IMG/VR virus record: IMGVR_UViG_3300035182_001458
Coordinates: 1-62,592 of that record
Length of the DNA stretch: 62,592 nt
Strand: one strand, 5' to 3'
Source: a virus
Part shown: in pieces, positions 8,047 to 15,443 of the stretch
How the letters are laid out: each line of letters opens with the position of its first letter
Position numbering within the stretch: the stretch's first letter is position 1
Made by a program: the position numbers and the translations under genes
The notes under the pieces: generated by a model
Databases searched by the model: none
What the model was told of the DNA's origin: nothing
The model's input: only the letters and a program-made list of their open reading frames with translations

Positions 8047-8077
8047 ATTGTACATCCAAGACTAGGCTCTTTGTAAA
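8047..8077 (-). promoter_or_regulatory. sigma70-like promoter, TTTACA-19-TACAAT
   Basis: Minus-strand TTTACA (8077-8072) and TACAAT (8052-8047) sit 19 bases apart, about 28 bases before the ATG at 8018. The spacer is longer than ideal. It lies back to back with a plus-strand late-promoter motif. Confidence 0.5.
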
Positions 8078-8079
8078 CA

Positions 8080-8087
8080 GCTAAATA
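8080..8087 (+). promoter_or_regulatory. late-promoter-like GCTAAATA before HNH gene
   Basis: The sequence GCTAAATAG lies 5 bases before the ATG at 8093, matching the TAAATAG core found before several plus-strand structural genes here. Confidence 0.35.
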
Positions 8088-8092
8088 GTCAT

Positions 8093-8561
8093 ATGGACTA
8101 TCAAAGATGCTACGATGCGCTGGTTCAACGGGCGTTGGATCGAACCCTTCCATCTGGAACGTACCTAGAACGGCATCACATTGTTCCTAAATGTGTAGGT
8201 GGTACGGATCAGCGAGATAACCTTGTTGACCTCCTTCCAGATGAGCATCTGTTCGCCCATCGCCTGCTGCGTCGCATCTACCCAAAGCACAATGCTCTCG
8301 CTTACCCCGTGGTGCTCATTGAGCAAGGGTAGGAAAGGAAGCATGAGCCGTCGGATCTATGCCATGGATCGTAAGAGAGTTGCTGAGGCGAATTCGATCC
8401 GTCCGCGTGGTCCCATCTCAGATGCCCATCGAGCAGCTATTTCAAAGCCTAGAACCAAGCCTATCATAGGCACACCTTGCACCGATGAGCCGAAGAGCAA
8501 ACACAGTTTACACGCTGAGTCAGGCCCTTGTCTTCACCATATGCTTAGCGAGAGCAGATGA
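8093..8561 (+). pseudogene. HNH homing endonuclease, frameshifted
   Basis: The first frame (8093-8332) encodes an HNH homing-endonuclease N-terminus with ERHHIVPKCVGGTDQRDNL near residue 26 and an EHLFAH motif after it. It stops at a TAG directly after a GGG run. The neighbouring frame then continues with RKGSMSRRIYAMDRKRVAEA and a PISDAHRAAIS segment to 8561, the kind of tail expected for this family. Removing one G of the GGG joins the two frames. It is on the plus strand among minus-strand genes and is followed by a long structured non-coding stretch. Either a decayed gene or a sequencing indel. Confidence 0.7.
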
Positions 8562-8574
8562 AGAGCGCCTGTCC

Positions 8575-8990
8575 TGTTGTATAAGTGCCAGCTCATGAGC
8601 ACGGACAAGCCTATGGGAGGAGCCTTGATGAGGTCCCATAGTAGGTGCAACGCTTACGCACGGACACCACTCACGTGCTGCGCTACGAGTTATCAGCTGC
8701 GGACTACCGCAATTTGCAAGATGGCTCTGACATAGCTGTTTATCGGCGGCGCCTACACGCCTGCCGTCCCCGGGCCTGACACAGGGAAAAGAGCATTCAG
8801 TCCTTGCGGACTAAAGGGCCCCTCAGCCTTTAACGACTTTCTTGAAGTTCAACCACCGATGAGGTTACCACTTAACGGCGCTTCGGGCCGACGTCGCTTA
8901 TGAGCATTATGAAAGTTATGAAGTCAGTCCCTGATTGGGAACCTGAGCAGGAGGCAGCGCGTCATCGCGCGACCCAAGAGCTTGAGCCTA
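8575..8990 (+). ncRNA. candidate structured RNA, possibly a group I intron core
   Basis: There is no convincing protein gene between 8562 and 9188. The plus strand holds a perfect 8-bp hairpin (8611-8618 with 8634-8641), a 5-bp hairpin (8799-8812), and elements in the order expected of a group I intron: a P-like AATTTGCAAG (8711), an R-like GCCTTTAACGACTTTC (8826-8841), an S-like TTATGAAGTC (8916-8925) that pairs GACTT/AAGTC with R, then a TCCC-TGATT-GGGA stem (8928-8940) placed like P9. No interrupted gene is evident on either side, which argues against a classical intron. Identity is unproven; that it is a non-coding structured region is firmer. Confidence 0.35.
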
Positions 8991-9047
8991 GCTTTGCAGG
9001 TGGACGCCTCAGCTAGCTTCACTCGCTCATTGAGCGCGAGCAGCTGG

Positions 9048-9065
9048 GGCGGCTGAGTAGCCGCC
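9048..9065 (+). other. perfect 7-bp hairpin, GAGT loop
   Basis: GGCGGCT-GAGT-AGCCGCC, in the gene-free stretch after the broken HNH gene. No T-run follows on either strand, so it is not an obvious intrinsic terminator. Two related sequences, GGGAACCTGAGCAGG (8938) and GGGAACCCTTGAGCTGG (9110), flank it. Confidence 0.5.
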
Positions 9066-9188
9066 TGCAGAAAGTCATTGGGGGTACATGTTATACATGT
9101 CGTCGACCGGGAACCCTTGAGCTGGTCATGCATTGTAATTTACACAATGGCCTTCTTGAGGAATTTTAAGTCAGCGTCCGTGTACATG

Positions 9189-9641
9189 TCAGTCCCATCC
9201 CATAACGGTGCAGAAGTCCATAGGAGGTGCTTCGTCAAACTCCTCAGCGACTTGGCGCATGAGGGAGGTAGGCGAGGCAAACCTGAACCGCTTTTCGAGA
9301 GCGCCGGGCGTGTCCTCGGGCCTAGGCGGCATGTAGTAGACGCCGGTGTAGAGGTCATTGGGGCGTTGTCGGTCGATGAACAGCTTGAGCTTGACCGTGC
9401 GCTTGCCTGGCTTTGCGATCCTGGCGAGCAGCATGACGTTGCCATGCTGACCGCGCCGCAGCATCGTGTTGACCTGCAAGCCTTCATCCTCGGCGCGGTC
9501 CACGATCACCTGCTGAGCATTCAGGTACAAGCGGTTCTTCTCGGGCCAAGGTTCGGTCATCTGACAGTAGTCATTGACCTGATCATCAAAGGCGCGCCAG
9601 TCCCACTTGTCAGAGGTGTAGAGGCGGAGCTCGTTTTTCAT
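9189..9641 (-). CDS. hypothetical protein, 150 aa
   Basis: Unrecognised soluble protein with many charged and proline residues (YYMPPRPEDTPG near residues 101-112). Its ATG overlaps the stop of the upstream gene (ATGA). It is the last gene of its operon before the gene-free stretch 8562-9188; a 15-codon reading frame follows it at 9183-9136 but I do not call it a gene. Confidence 0.65.
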   Translation of the reverse strand: MKNELRLYTSDKWDWRAFDDQVNDYCQMTEPWPEKNRLYLNAQQVIVDRAEDEGLQVNTMLRRGQHGNVMLLARIAKPGKRTVKLKLFIDRQRPNDLYTGVYYMPPRPEDTPGALEKRFRFASPTSLMRQVAEEFDEAPPMDFCTVMGWD

Positions 9642-9865
9642 TTGCGATCTTCGAAGTGTGATGTGATAGTATATTCTTTTTGGCTACGGCAGCCGTTATG
9701 ATAGCAGATTTCGCCGCCTTGTCCTATGTATGACCCACAGCAACAGGTGTCGTCATCGTACTCGCGGTACCGCCATTGCAGGCTCAGGTGCCGCCAGAAG
9801 GGGTGGTAGCCACGCGCCTGCCAAGCTTCCTTGACACAGCGCTTAAGGTCACGGATGAAGCTCAT
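9638..9865 (-). CDS. hypothetical protein, 75 aa, Cys-rich centre
   Basis: Unrecognised. I take the ATG at 9865, which overlaps the end of the upstream membrane-protein gene by 17 bases; an upstream in-frame start at 9955 would overlap it far more. The N-terminus is basic, and a TCCCG...CYHNGC arrangement around residues 41-59 gives clustered cysteines and a histidine that might bind a metal. Confidence 0.6.
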   Translation of the reverse strand: MSFIRDLKRCVKEAWQARGYHPFWRHLSLQWRYREYDDDTCCCGSYIGQGGEICYHNGCRSQKEYTITSHFEDRK

Positions 9866-10226
9866 AGTACTTGAAGATAGCCGCTGTACAAGCGAAGACG
9901 GCGCAGAGGAACCAGCGTGTGTTGCGTGACAGGTCAAGGAGGGCCGAGAGGCCAAAAGCGATAGCCGCGCCTCCGTACATCAGGAAGCGTACGTTGAGCG
10001 CCAAGGCCAGGAGGTCGGCTTCAGAGAGAGTAGCCGCAACGCAGTAGTGCGTGCGCCGCTCCGTGTACTCGCGAACCTTGACAACTACCAGCTGGTTGTA
10101 CTCGATCCTGAAGAGCTCGGTCTTGACGATGCCTGTCTCCTCAATGCGGGACCCAAATTTGTAGGCGATCTCGCCGGCAAACTCGGTCCGCTGTATAGCG
10201 GCTGCTACGTCGGCGATGTCAGCCAT
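9849..10226 (-). CDS. membrane-associated protein, 125 aa
   Basis: The N-terminal ~75 residues look like a soluble beta-rich domain (FRIEYNQLVVVKVREYTER). The C-terminal ~45 residues contain two hydrophobic segments, FLMYGGAAIAFGLSALL and WFLCAVFACTAAIFKYY, so the protein is probably anchored by a C-terminal helical hairpin with the N-terminal domain in the cytoplasm. Family unknown. It follows the kinase gene by 3 bases. Confidence 0.65.
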   Translation of the reverse strand: MADIADVAAAIQRTEFAGEIAYKFGSRIEETGIVKTELFRIEYNQLVVVKVREYTERRTHYCVAATLSEADLLALALNVRFLMYGGAAIAFGLSALLDLSRNTRWFLCAVFACTAAIFKYYELHP

Positions 10227-10229
10227 TGC

Positions 10230-10790
10230 TCAGACCACGCAGTCAACCGCAAATAAGCGGTTCAAAGTGAAGACGTAGTCAAAGCCTTCGTCACGAGTCG
10301 GAGCCTGGTGGCCCTTCAGCATTGAGAAGACGATGCTGCGCGGGATGCTCTTGCCCGTGGCCTTTGCCCGAGCGTCCAAGCGTTCCAGCAGGACCTTGTC
10401 GTCGACTTCGAAGTCAACGGCGACCGTGACGTGGCCGTCACCCTGCTTAGCCCACTTAAGCTTGTCAGACCGCGATTTGCGGGTCATGTTGGTCTGGTCG
10501 ATGATGACGTTGCGCCCATCCTTGACGGCGCTCAAGACGGTCTCCTCCATGCAACGCTTCAGCGTCTTGAAGTTAATCTTGTCGAACGCCTGGCTGTAGG
10601 TCAGGTTGTTCAGCTGGGCATAGGCGTCGATCTGGTCATCTGTGCTGCCGATGGTGATATGAAACAGCTCCTGCAGCACCTTGATCAGTGACGACTTACC
10701 TGAAGCAGGCGCCCCCACCAGCACGATGAACAGGGGCTTGTCGCCCAGGTGTTTAAGCTCGCCGACGAGCTGTTGAAAGTTGACTTTCAT
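10230..10790 (-). CDS. polynucleotide-kinase-like P-loop protein
   Basis: A 186-residue P-loop kinase. VGAPASGKSSL (residues 25-35) is the Walker A motif; IIDQTNMTRKSR near residue 95 and RAKATGKSIP near residue 146 match the phosphoacceptor-site and lid motifs of the T4 Pnk kinase domain/AAA_33 family. Unlike T4 Pnk it has no C-terminal phosphatase domain. It would phosphorylate 5'-OH ends of nucleic acid, complementing the Rnl1-type ligase at the window start. Other AAA_33 kinases share these motifs, so the exact substrate is uncertain. Confidence 0.75.
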   Translation of the reverse strand: MKVNFQQLVGELKHLGDKPLFIVLVGAPASGKSSLIKVLQELFHITIGSTDDQIDAYAQLNNLTYSQAFDKINFKTLKRCMEETVLSAVKDGRNVIIDQTNMTRKSRSDKLKWAKQGDGHVTVAVDFEVDDKVLLERLDARAKATGKSIPRSIVFSMLKGHQAPTRDEGFDYVFTLNRLFAVDCVV

Positions 10791-10815
10791 GGAGACGGAT
10801 TCCTGGTGGGAGAGC

Positions 10816-10975
10816 TTAGAAACCAGCGGCGAGCTGGAACTTTGTCAAAACATCCTCATATGTCTCAAAGACACATGCGCCGACATGGGCTGAACGCCGG
10901 CACGACCTTCTTGATCATGGGCATCATGATCTTCTTCAAAGCCGCGGGGAGGGTTGGAGCGTTCGGGTCAGCCAT
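10816..10975 (-). CDS. small protein, about 52 aa, apparent frameshift
   Basis: From the ATG at 10975 the first frame reads MADPNAPTLPAALKKIMMPM and stops at 10865. One base removed near 10890 would let it continue into a neighbouring frame ending in YEDVLTKFQLAAGF and a TAA at 10816, 25 bases before the next gene, giving about 52 residues. The KKIMMPMIKKVVP helix resembles the segment that precedes GVQPM in T4-type capsid proteins, and GVQPMS can even be read in an overlapping frame, but this may be chance. Low certainty on function. Confidence 0.4.
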
Positions 10976-11012
10976 GGCCGAGATTATATCCTTGGTTCGC
11001 TCGACTTTACAT

Positions 11013-11549
11013 TTATAGGACGGTAGGATCTAGCGCGGCTTGCAGCTCAGCGAGCGTGACCTTGGCCAAGAAGCGCTCATTCGGCTGTCCCTTCAGCGTT
11101 AGCATGAAGGCCGACACTTGGACATTGAGCTCCTCGTCGACAAACGGGACCTCTTCAGCGAAGTAGAGGTAGTTCAAGTTGACAACCTGCGGGTCGGTGA
11201 CCACGACGGTATTGTTCTTGACTCGCAGCAGCTTGACTGATGGGTAGGTCGCTGAAACGGTGACGATGTCAAGCACGCCTGGCATCGAGCATGACGAGCC
11301 TGAGCCGATCCCTCCGGTGAAGTCAATAGCCCTGAGCTGGGCCTCGAACGCAGCCATCGGTGTCCGTGTGTAGAAGGTGTAGGACGGGTAGCCTACCAGC
11401 ACGACACGTGAGACGACTTCGACCAGCTGAGTGACCTTGTTCTGCATCCCTACCGTATCAACAATCAGGATGTCCTCTTGGTTGATCAGCAGGGTCGACG
11501 TGCTTGCCAGGTCGGTGGAGAGCTTTTGAAGCTGAAGGTACTTAGCCAT
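11013..11549 (-). CDS. hypothetical protein, 178 aa
   Basis: Unrecognised protein, predicted mainly beta with hydrophobic alternation (EDILIVDTVG, VVLVGYPSYTFY) and a GGIGSGSSCS loop near residue 80. No signal peptide. It overlaps the upstream gene by 8 bases. The stop codon lies within a TATAAATG sequence that could be a late promoter for the downstream small gene. Confidence 0.65.
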   Translation of the reverse strand: MAKYLQLQKLSTDLASTSTLLINQEDILIVDTVGMQNKVTQLVEVVSRVVLVGYPSYTFYTRTPMAAFEAQLRAIDFTGGIGSGSSCSMPGVLDIVTVSATYPSVKLLRVKNNTVVVTDPQVVNLNYLYFAEEVPFVDEELNVQVSAFMLTLKGQPNERFLAKVTLAELQAALDPTVL

Positions 11550-12180
11550 ATTTCACCATCTCAAAGAATATGGGTGTCGCTGACTCAGGCCATTTCCACG
11601 GCCCGCCTTCATACAACCTGATCCACTTAGCCGGCGTCTTCCAACGCGCGCCCTCTTTAACAGCGGCAGCTTCATAGCGCACCGGCGTAAAAGTGTACGA
11701 TATGTGAATCTGAATCTGATTTTGAATACCGACAAAGTACTCGCTGCCTACTTTGAGGTCACCGTGCTTGACTCTGGCTCCAAAGCTGTACCAGCGGTCA
11801 TTAAAGCCAAGAGCCCAGTCACCTGTCTTTAGCAGCTTGAGCATACTGCTGCCGAAGCTTTTGCACTCTTCAAGTCGCCACCCGAGCGTATAACGTAAAA
11901 TTTGACGTGTTAGTCTTAAGACATAGCGCTCATCAGTTGTACGCCAGCTATTGCCTCTGCTGTTAATGAGCACCGTGTCAGGGTCGCTATCATAGCTATG
12001 CACCCACGCTTCAACATGAGCCGTCCTGTTTTTAGGATTTCGTGCAATGATAAGAATGCCTCCGTCATACGGCGCAAGCTTGATATCGAGCAAGCCGTCG
12101 GATGCGTCGATGAACGCTTGCTGAAGCTTCAGAGCCTCGGCCCTTAGTTTGTTTGATTCGAGAAGGGTGACGAGTTTCAT
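11542..12180 (-). CDS. hypothetical protein, 212 aa, carries LKLQQ-x-x-IDA motif
   Basis: Function unknown. The N-terminus (residues 13-27, LRAEALKLQQAFIDA) carries a helical motif repeated in three other proteins of this window: the end of the 12205 gene, the broken gene at 51948, and the gene at 53368. After it the protein looks beta-rich and aromatic (five or more Trp). It reads away from the LRR-like gene, and the shared intergenic space holds an AT-rich late-promoter-like palindrome. Confidence 0.65.
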   Translation of the reverse strand: MKLVTLLESNKLRAEALKLQQAFIDASDGLLDIKLAPYDGGILIIARNPKNRTAHVEAWVHSYDSDPDTVLINSRGNSWRTTDERYVLRLTRQILRYTLGWRLEECKSFGSSMLKLLKTGDWALGFNDRWYSFGARVKHGDLKVGSEYFVGIQNQIQIHISYTFTPVRYEAAAVKEGARWKTPAKWIRLYEGGPWKWPESATPIFFEMVKYG

Positions 12181-12185
12181 GCTGG

Positions 12186-12201
12186 CTTATTTAATAAATA
12201 G
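12186..12201. promoter_or_regulatory. bidirectional late-promoter-like element
   Basis: CTTATTTAATAAATAG lies between two divergent genes (ATG at 12180 minus, ATG at 12205 plus). The plus strand reads AATAAATA and the minus strand ATTAAATAAG, so it could serve both. The plus-strand ATG is only 4 bases beyond it. Confidence 0.4.
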
Positions 12202-12204
12202 CCA

Positions 12205-13023
12205 ATGCTGCTTTCAACACTATGCGAAACTGTCACAAACAAAGTCGCCGTGCGTGCGGTAATGTCAGCCGCTTTTACGAACATTGACGAAGGTGATGAC
12301 TTTGTCATTGAAGCTGATGGCTCGATCAGCCCGATAAAGGACATCGGAGATCGAGCGATCACGCTACCTCAGCACTGGGAGGAGGCCAAGGTCAAGTTCA
12401 ATGCCTGGCCAGGCCTAACTATTACCGTAACCAAAGGCAGCAAGCTCAAGTCATTAGCCAATCTACCTCCGCAGCTAAGAAACATTAAGCTATACGGTTG
12501 TGCAGGCTTAGCTAACATGGCTCATGGGCCACTCGAAGTTGAAAATTTAAAGCTTGTCGACTGTGGCATGACATCATTAACAGGCGCTCCGCTTGTCAAT
12601 GATGAGCTGCAGCTGATCAACATGCACATGCTGACAACGCTGAAAGGTCTCGAAGACCACAAGCCTGCCGAGTTGCACATCAACAATTGCAATGGCTTGA
12701 TTAGCCTCGAAAGCATGCCCAAAGAGCTGCATATGCTAGTAGTTGACGGGTGTGAGAAGCTCGAAGTAATTCGATTCCCGCGTACAACTGTAATGCAGGG
12801 TTCGGGACTACTCTTTGTCGGCGCGAATGAGGCTCACAAGCTCTCGCCTAGGCTGGTGCTCGTGCCAGGCTTGAGGCAAATTGTCTTTCAAGGCATCGGC
12901 TACCGCGACGACATCCTCAAGCTCTTTAACGAGCACCTACAGATAGAGAACAAGCGGCAGGCGTTCTTGAAGCTTCAGCACGCGCTGATCGACGCCAACA
13001 TGAATCACATGGCTGATCAGTAA
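12205..13023 (+). CDS. leucine-rich-repeat-like protein, 272 aa
   Basis: A plus-strand gene isolated among minus-strand operons. From about residue 80 to 215 it has repeating short beta strands with Leu/Ile/Asn spacing typical of bacterial leucine-rich repeats (LKSLANLPPQLRNIKLYGC, VENLKLVDCGMTSL, PAELHINNCNGLISLESM, ELHMLVVDGCEKLEVI), a likely protein-interaction surface. The C-terminal 25 residues contain KLQHALIDANM, the LKLQQ-type motif shared with other proteins here. No signal peptide. A late-promoter-like AATAAATA is just upstream; there is no clear ribosome-binding site, so a later in-frame ATG at 12262 is possible. Confidence 0.65.
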   Translation: MLLSTLCETVTNKVAVRAVMSAAFTNIDEGDDFVIEADGSISPIKDIGDRAITLPQHWEEAKVKFNAWPGLTITVTKGSKLKSLANLPPQLRNIKLYGCAGLANMAHGPLEVENLKLVDCGMTSLTGAPLVNDELQLINMHMLTTLKGLEDHKPAELHINNCNGLISLESMPKELHMLVVDGCEKLEVIRFPRTTVMQGSGLLFVGANEAHKLSPRLVLVPGLRQIVFQGIGYRDDILKLFNEHLQIENKRQAFLKLQHALIDANMNHMADQ

Positions 13024-13027
13024 CCGG

Positions 13028-13867
13028 CTAACGAACTTTCCCTGAGAGCTCAGGGATGCCAGCGAAGCGAGCGCGCAGCTCAGCTAGCGATGGAATTCGA
13101 TTCAGCCTGGGCAGCAGCTGCGACCCCTCGTCAACCTTGAGCTTCCCTGCGGCGATCTGCTTCAGGGCAACCTCGCGCACCAGTTCGGGGTCATACACGT
13201 GTAGGAGCTCCTGGAGCCTGCGCATGGTGATCGGCTCGTAGAGCCTGCCGAAAGCGGCATTGATCGCGTCCGCTACTCGCTCGGCCTTATCCTTCAGGAG
13301 CTCGACATCGTCACGGCTGATCAAGCCATGGCTTGTGTCGAGCAGGACGTGGGTGACCTCATTTTCAAGACCTCCAGGCTCGTAGTTATATTCGCCGTCA
13401 TAGCCAGAGGTGCCGCTCCACGGTGCAAACCTGATGCCCGTCTTGGCGACCTTCTTGCCGATGACGGTCATGATCTCGCCCGTCATGTCCAGCCTTTGAT
13501 CTTCATTCAGGTTGCCCAAGCCCATGCCTGTCCGGTCAACGGTCATGTAGTAGTGCAGCGTGCGCTCGTTACCGCCGAAGCGCATCTGCTCGACACGCTT
13601 CATCGCCACGGCGCGGACAAACCGACGATAGTGCGGGTCATTCGCGTACATGTCATCATCGGCGTCGAGGTGCAGCTTTGTCGTGACCTTGCTGACGGTG
13701 AGCGTTTCATCGAGCAGCCTGTAAGCTGCAAGCGTACGCTTGTCTTTGGCTACGTCCTGAGCGATGTCTGTCCAGATGACCGGGTAGCCGACCCGCTTAA
13801 TGAAGCGCGAGTTGACGATGCGGATTCGGTCACCCACGCGGATGACGGGTCGCTTGCTCTTGGTCAT
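13028..13867 (-). CDS. hypothetical protein, 279 aa
   Basis: Unrecognised, highly charged soluble protein. The first 25 residues (KRPVIRVGDRIRIVNSRFIK) look like a small beta-barrel or SH3-like start. The C-terminal third is helical with ITMRRLQELLHVYDPELV near residue 210. It converges with the LRR-like gene (4-base gap) and overlaps the upstream gene by 4 bases. Confidence 0.65.
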   Translation of the reverse strand: MTKSKRPVIRVGDRIRIVNSRFIKRVGYPVIWTDIAQDVAKDKRTLAAYRLLDETLTVSKVTTKLHLDADDDMYANDPHYRRFVRAVAMKRVEQMRFGGNERTLHYYMTVDRTGMGLGNLNEDQRLDMTGEIMTVIGKKVAKTGIRFAPWSGTSGYDGEYNYEPGGLENEVTHVLLDTSHGLISRDDVELLKDKAERVADAINAAFGRLYEPITMRRLQELLHVYDPELVREVALKQIAAGKLKVDEGSQLLPRLNRIPSLAELRARFAGIPELSGKVR

Positions 13868-14167
13868 GGTGGGGCTATCTTGCCTTCGTAGTCACATTCG
13901 TCGATGAGCCAAGTTTGCAGCTTGAGGAAGTCGGTCTTGGGCATCTCAGCTTCGATCAGCCAGCGCAGCGCGCCCTACTTCGTCATTGGAGAGGTTGTCA
14001 GCGCCATCATGACCAACACATTGTTCGATAGCCTCTTCAACTTCATCGATGGTCTCTTCCCGGGTGCAATTGTTGCAAGGTGGGTAGGCGCCCGGGTCCT
14101 GACAACGACAGCCGCCGCGAGCCGAGCGAATGTAGTCGTAGATAATATCAGACAGCTCGCCGCTCAT
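13864..14167 (-). CDS. hypothetical protein, about 100 aa, apparent frameshift
   Basis: The first frame (14167-13946) encodes an acidic protein with CRCQ and PPCNNC motifs that could bind metal. Dropping one G of a GGG run near 13973 continues it as GALRWLIEAEMPKTDFLKLQ to a TGA at 13864 that overlaps the next ATG. Overlaps at both ends fit a single operon gene. The tail has an LKLQTWLID stretch similar to the LKLQQ motif elsewhere. Function unknown. Confidence 0.5.
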
Positions 14168-14457
14168 CGCCGCTTTCCCTTGCGCTCAACGGTCTCGCGA
14201 GTGCTCAGGTAGAACGCCGGGTCCTTGTCCTTGACCCACTCGATGAAGACCTGAATCGGCTCTTGGGCGCGCAGCTCATCCCATGTGTAAAACCGCTTCT
14301 CCAGCTCCTTTTCGGTGTAGGTGGCGTGGATCTTGCGGTGGCAGATCTTGTGGATGGGCTCCTGCACCTTGCCCTTACGAGACTTCGGCACCAGATGATG
14401 CCGGTCGATGTTCTCGAGGCCGAGCGTACGGTGGCAGAGCGGGCAGAGGTCAGTCAC
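14164..14457 (-). CDS. small HNH endonuclease-like protein, about 97 aa
   Basis: Contains a CPLC pair followed by RHHLVPKSRKGK and HKICHRKIHA, the Cys-x2-Cys/His-His/HK-x-C-x2-H-arrangement of compact HNH nucleases. I prefer the GTG at 14457, which lies just after a near-consensus promoter (leaderless); an ATG at 14544 would add 29 residues. Such small HNH proteins in phages may be homing nucleases or packaging-related nicking enzymes. The C-terminus is basic (ETVERKGKRR). Confidence 0.7.
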   Translation of the reverse strand: MTDLCPLCHRTLGLENIDRHHLVPKSRKGKVQEPIHKICHRKIHATYTEKELEKRFYTWDELRAQEPIQVFIEWVKDKDPAFYLSTRETVERKGKRR

Positions 14458-14463
14458 AGTTGG

Positions 14464-14492
14464 ATTATATTCAGCGCCGAGACTAATGTAAA
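14464..14492 (-). promoter_or_regulatory. sigma70-like promoter, TTTACA-17-TATAAT
   Basis: Minus-strand TTTACA (14492-14487) and consensus TATAAT (14469-14464) are exactly 17 bases apart, one of the best promoter matches in the window. The predicted start of transcription is at or beside the GTG at 14457. Confidence 0.6.
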
Positions 14493-14524
14493 CCGTGACA
14501 CCAGCTTCGGAGGCACATCGCTCG

Positions 14525-14680
14525 TCAGGAACGCGTGCTCCCATTGCCACTTTGGTCGGGATGCTTGATGGTCGGCGTGGCTTTCACCACGCGGCCGTCT
14601 TCGATGTGGTTTCGCTCATATTTGCCCTTCACCGACCGACGATACCAGACGGTGGCGAGCCTCGGGTCATTGGAAGTCAT
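14525..14680 (-). CDS. hypothetical basic protein, 51 aa
   Basis: Unrecognised small protein starting at ATG 14680, overlapping the upstream gene's end by 14 bases. It is basic and hydrophilic (VWYRRSVKGKYERNHI) and ends in a Gly/Ser-rich tail. Possibly nucleic-acid binding, but there is no family match I can name. Confidence 0.45.
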   Translation of the reverse strand: MTSNDPRLATVWYRRSVKGKYERNHIEDGRVVKATPTIKHPDQSGNGSTRS

Positions 14681-14980
14681 CAGGATCCTTCCCGTAGGTT
14701 TCAAGGATGTAGCGCCAGACTGGATCGCTGGTGTAAGCCTTAAGCATGAGCTCCCAACCCTTGAGGTGACCGGGTCAAACGAGCCGGCGACAACGCCCAC
14801 TTTGGCTGTAGGTAAGCGCCGCTTGTAGCTCTCACCCTTTAGCCAGTTGGCGATGAAGCGAATGTTGGCTGGGAGCCGATCATGCGGTGCAGATACATCG
14901 CTCTTGCCGGTGTTGACTCTGAAAACCTTAAGGCCGTTCTTGATGACGCTGATGAAGTCATGCCGAGCGCTGTCAGTCAT
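14667..14980 (-). CDS. hypothetical protein, about 104 aa, apparent frameshift
   Basis: Starts with an ATG that overlaps the previous stop (ATGA). The first part (FISVIKNGLKVFRVNTGK... VGVVAGSFDPVT) is one frame. Adding a C near 14766 continues it as KGWELMLKAYTSDPVWRYIL and DPDDFQ to the TGA at 14667. The GSFDPVT core followed by KGWELM resembles the first strand of nucleotidyltransferases (GSFDPvT-GH), but the His of HxGH is not seen, so this is weak. It could instead be the C-terminal part of the neighbouring CoaE-like gene. Confidence 0.45.
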
Positions 14981-15443
14981 CTGTGACTTGAACACACCCT
15001 TGATCGTGGCTGCCAGCCACGAGCCTTGAGTCGCTGCTTCCGCTCGTTGTTGTTATCATAGCCTGCTTCGACCACGACGACCGCGTCAAACCGATCATAG
15101 AGCTCGCGGTCGAAGCGCTCATACAAGAGCGGGACTCGAGCACCAAGTCCAGGTGCTCCATGGCCTCTTCGATCTGGTACCGAACGGCGCCCTTGAAGAC
15201 CTCCTCGAGCTTGAACTTGAAGCGCTCGTCGGTGAACACCTGCTCACGCACCTGCTCCATGGTCTTGCCGTTGACCATGCCTCGGAAGGTCTCAAGCTCG
15301 CTCGGCTGTAAGAGGATCTGCGGGTTCGCCCAAACAGCGTCGTCTACGTTGGCGTAAGCAAAGGTCGAACCTAGCGCCTCTCGGAGGCTCTTGATGAGCG
15401 TGGATTTATCTGACCCGGCGCCGCCGGTGACAACGATCTTCAT
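14977..15443 (-). CDS. dephospho-CoA-kinase-like P-loop protein, apparent frameshift
   Basis: The N-terminus has a P-loop, TGGAGSDKSTLIKSL, in which the usual Gly before Lys is Asp. After LDLVLE the frame breaks at a GAGTCCC sequence; in a neighbouring frame it continues as VPLLYERFDRELYDRFDAVV and VEAGYDNNNERKQRLKARG, the PLL-E, strand, and Q-RL--R pattern of CoaE-type kinases. Adding one G rejoins them (about 155 aa). CoaE phosphorylates dephospho-CoA; related phage proteins act on nucleotides. The odd P-loop makes activity uncertain. Confidence 0.55.

Noticed and set aside
8924-9133. Minus-strand frame of 69 codons in the structured region
   Set aside because: No ribosome-binding site, composition unlike neighbours, and it overlaps hairpins; treated as non-coding.
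8562-9188. tRNA or tRNA array in the gene-free stretch
   Set aside because: I could not find a cloverleaf with a T-arm GTTCRA and a matching acceptor stem; hairpins are present but do not fit tRNA geometry. A tRNA search program should confirm.
8562-9188. HEARO/IscB-type omega RNA
   Set aside because: The HNH protein here is a short homing-type nuclease without RuvC parts, so an IscB system is unlikely.
14667-14980. Second NMN or pantetheine adenylyltransferase suggested by GSFDPVT
   Set aside because: The required HxGH motif is not found after it, so only a weak resemblance is noted.
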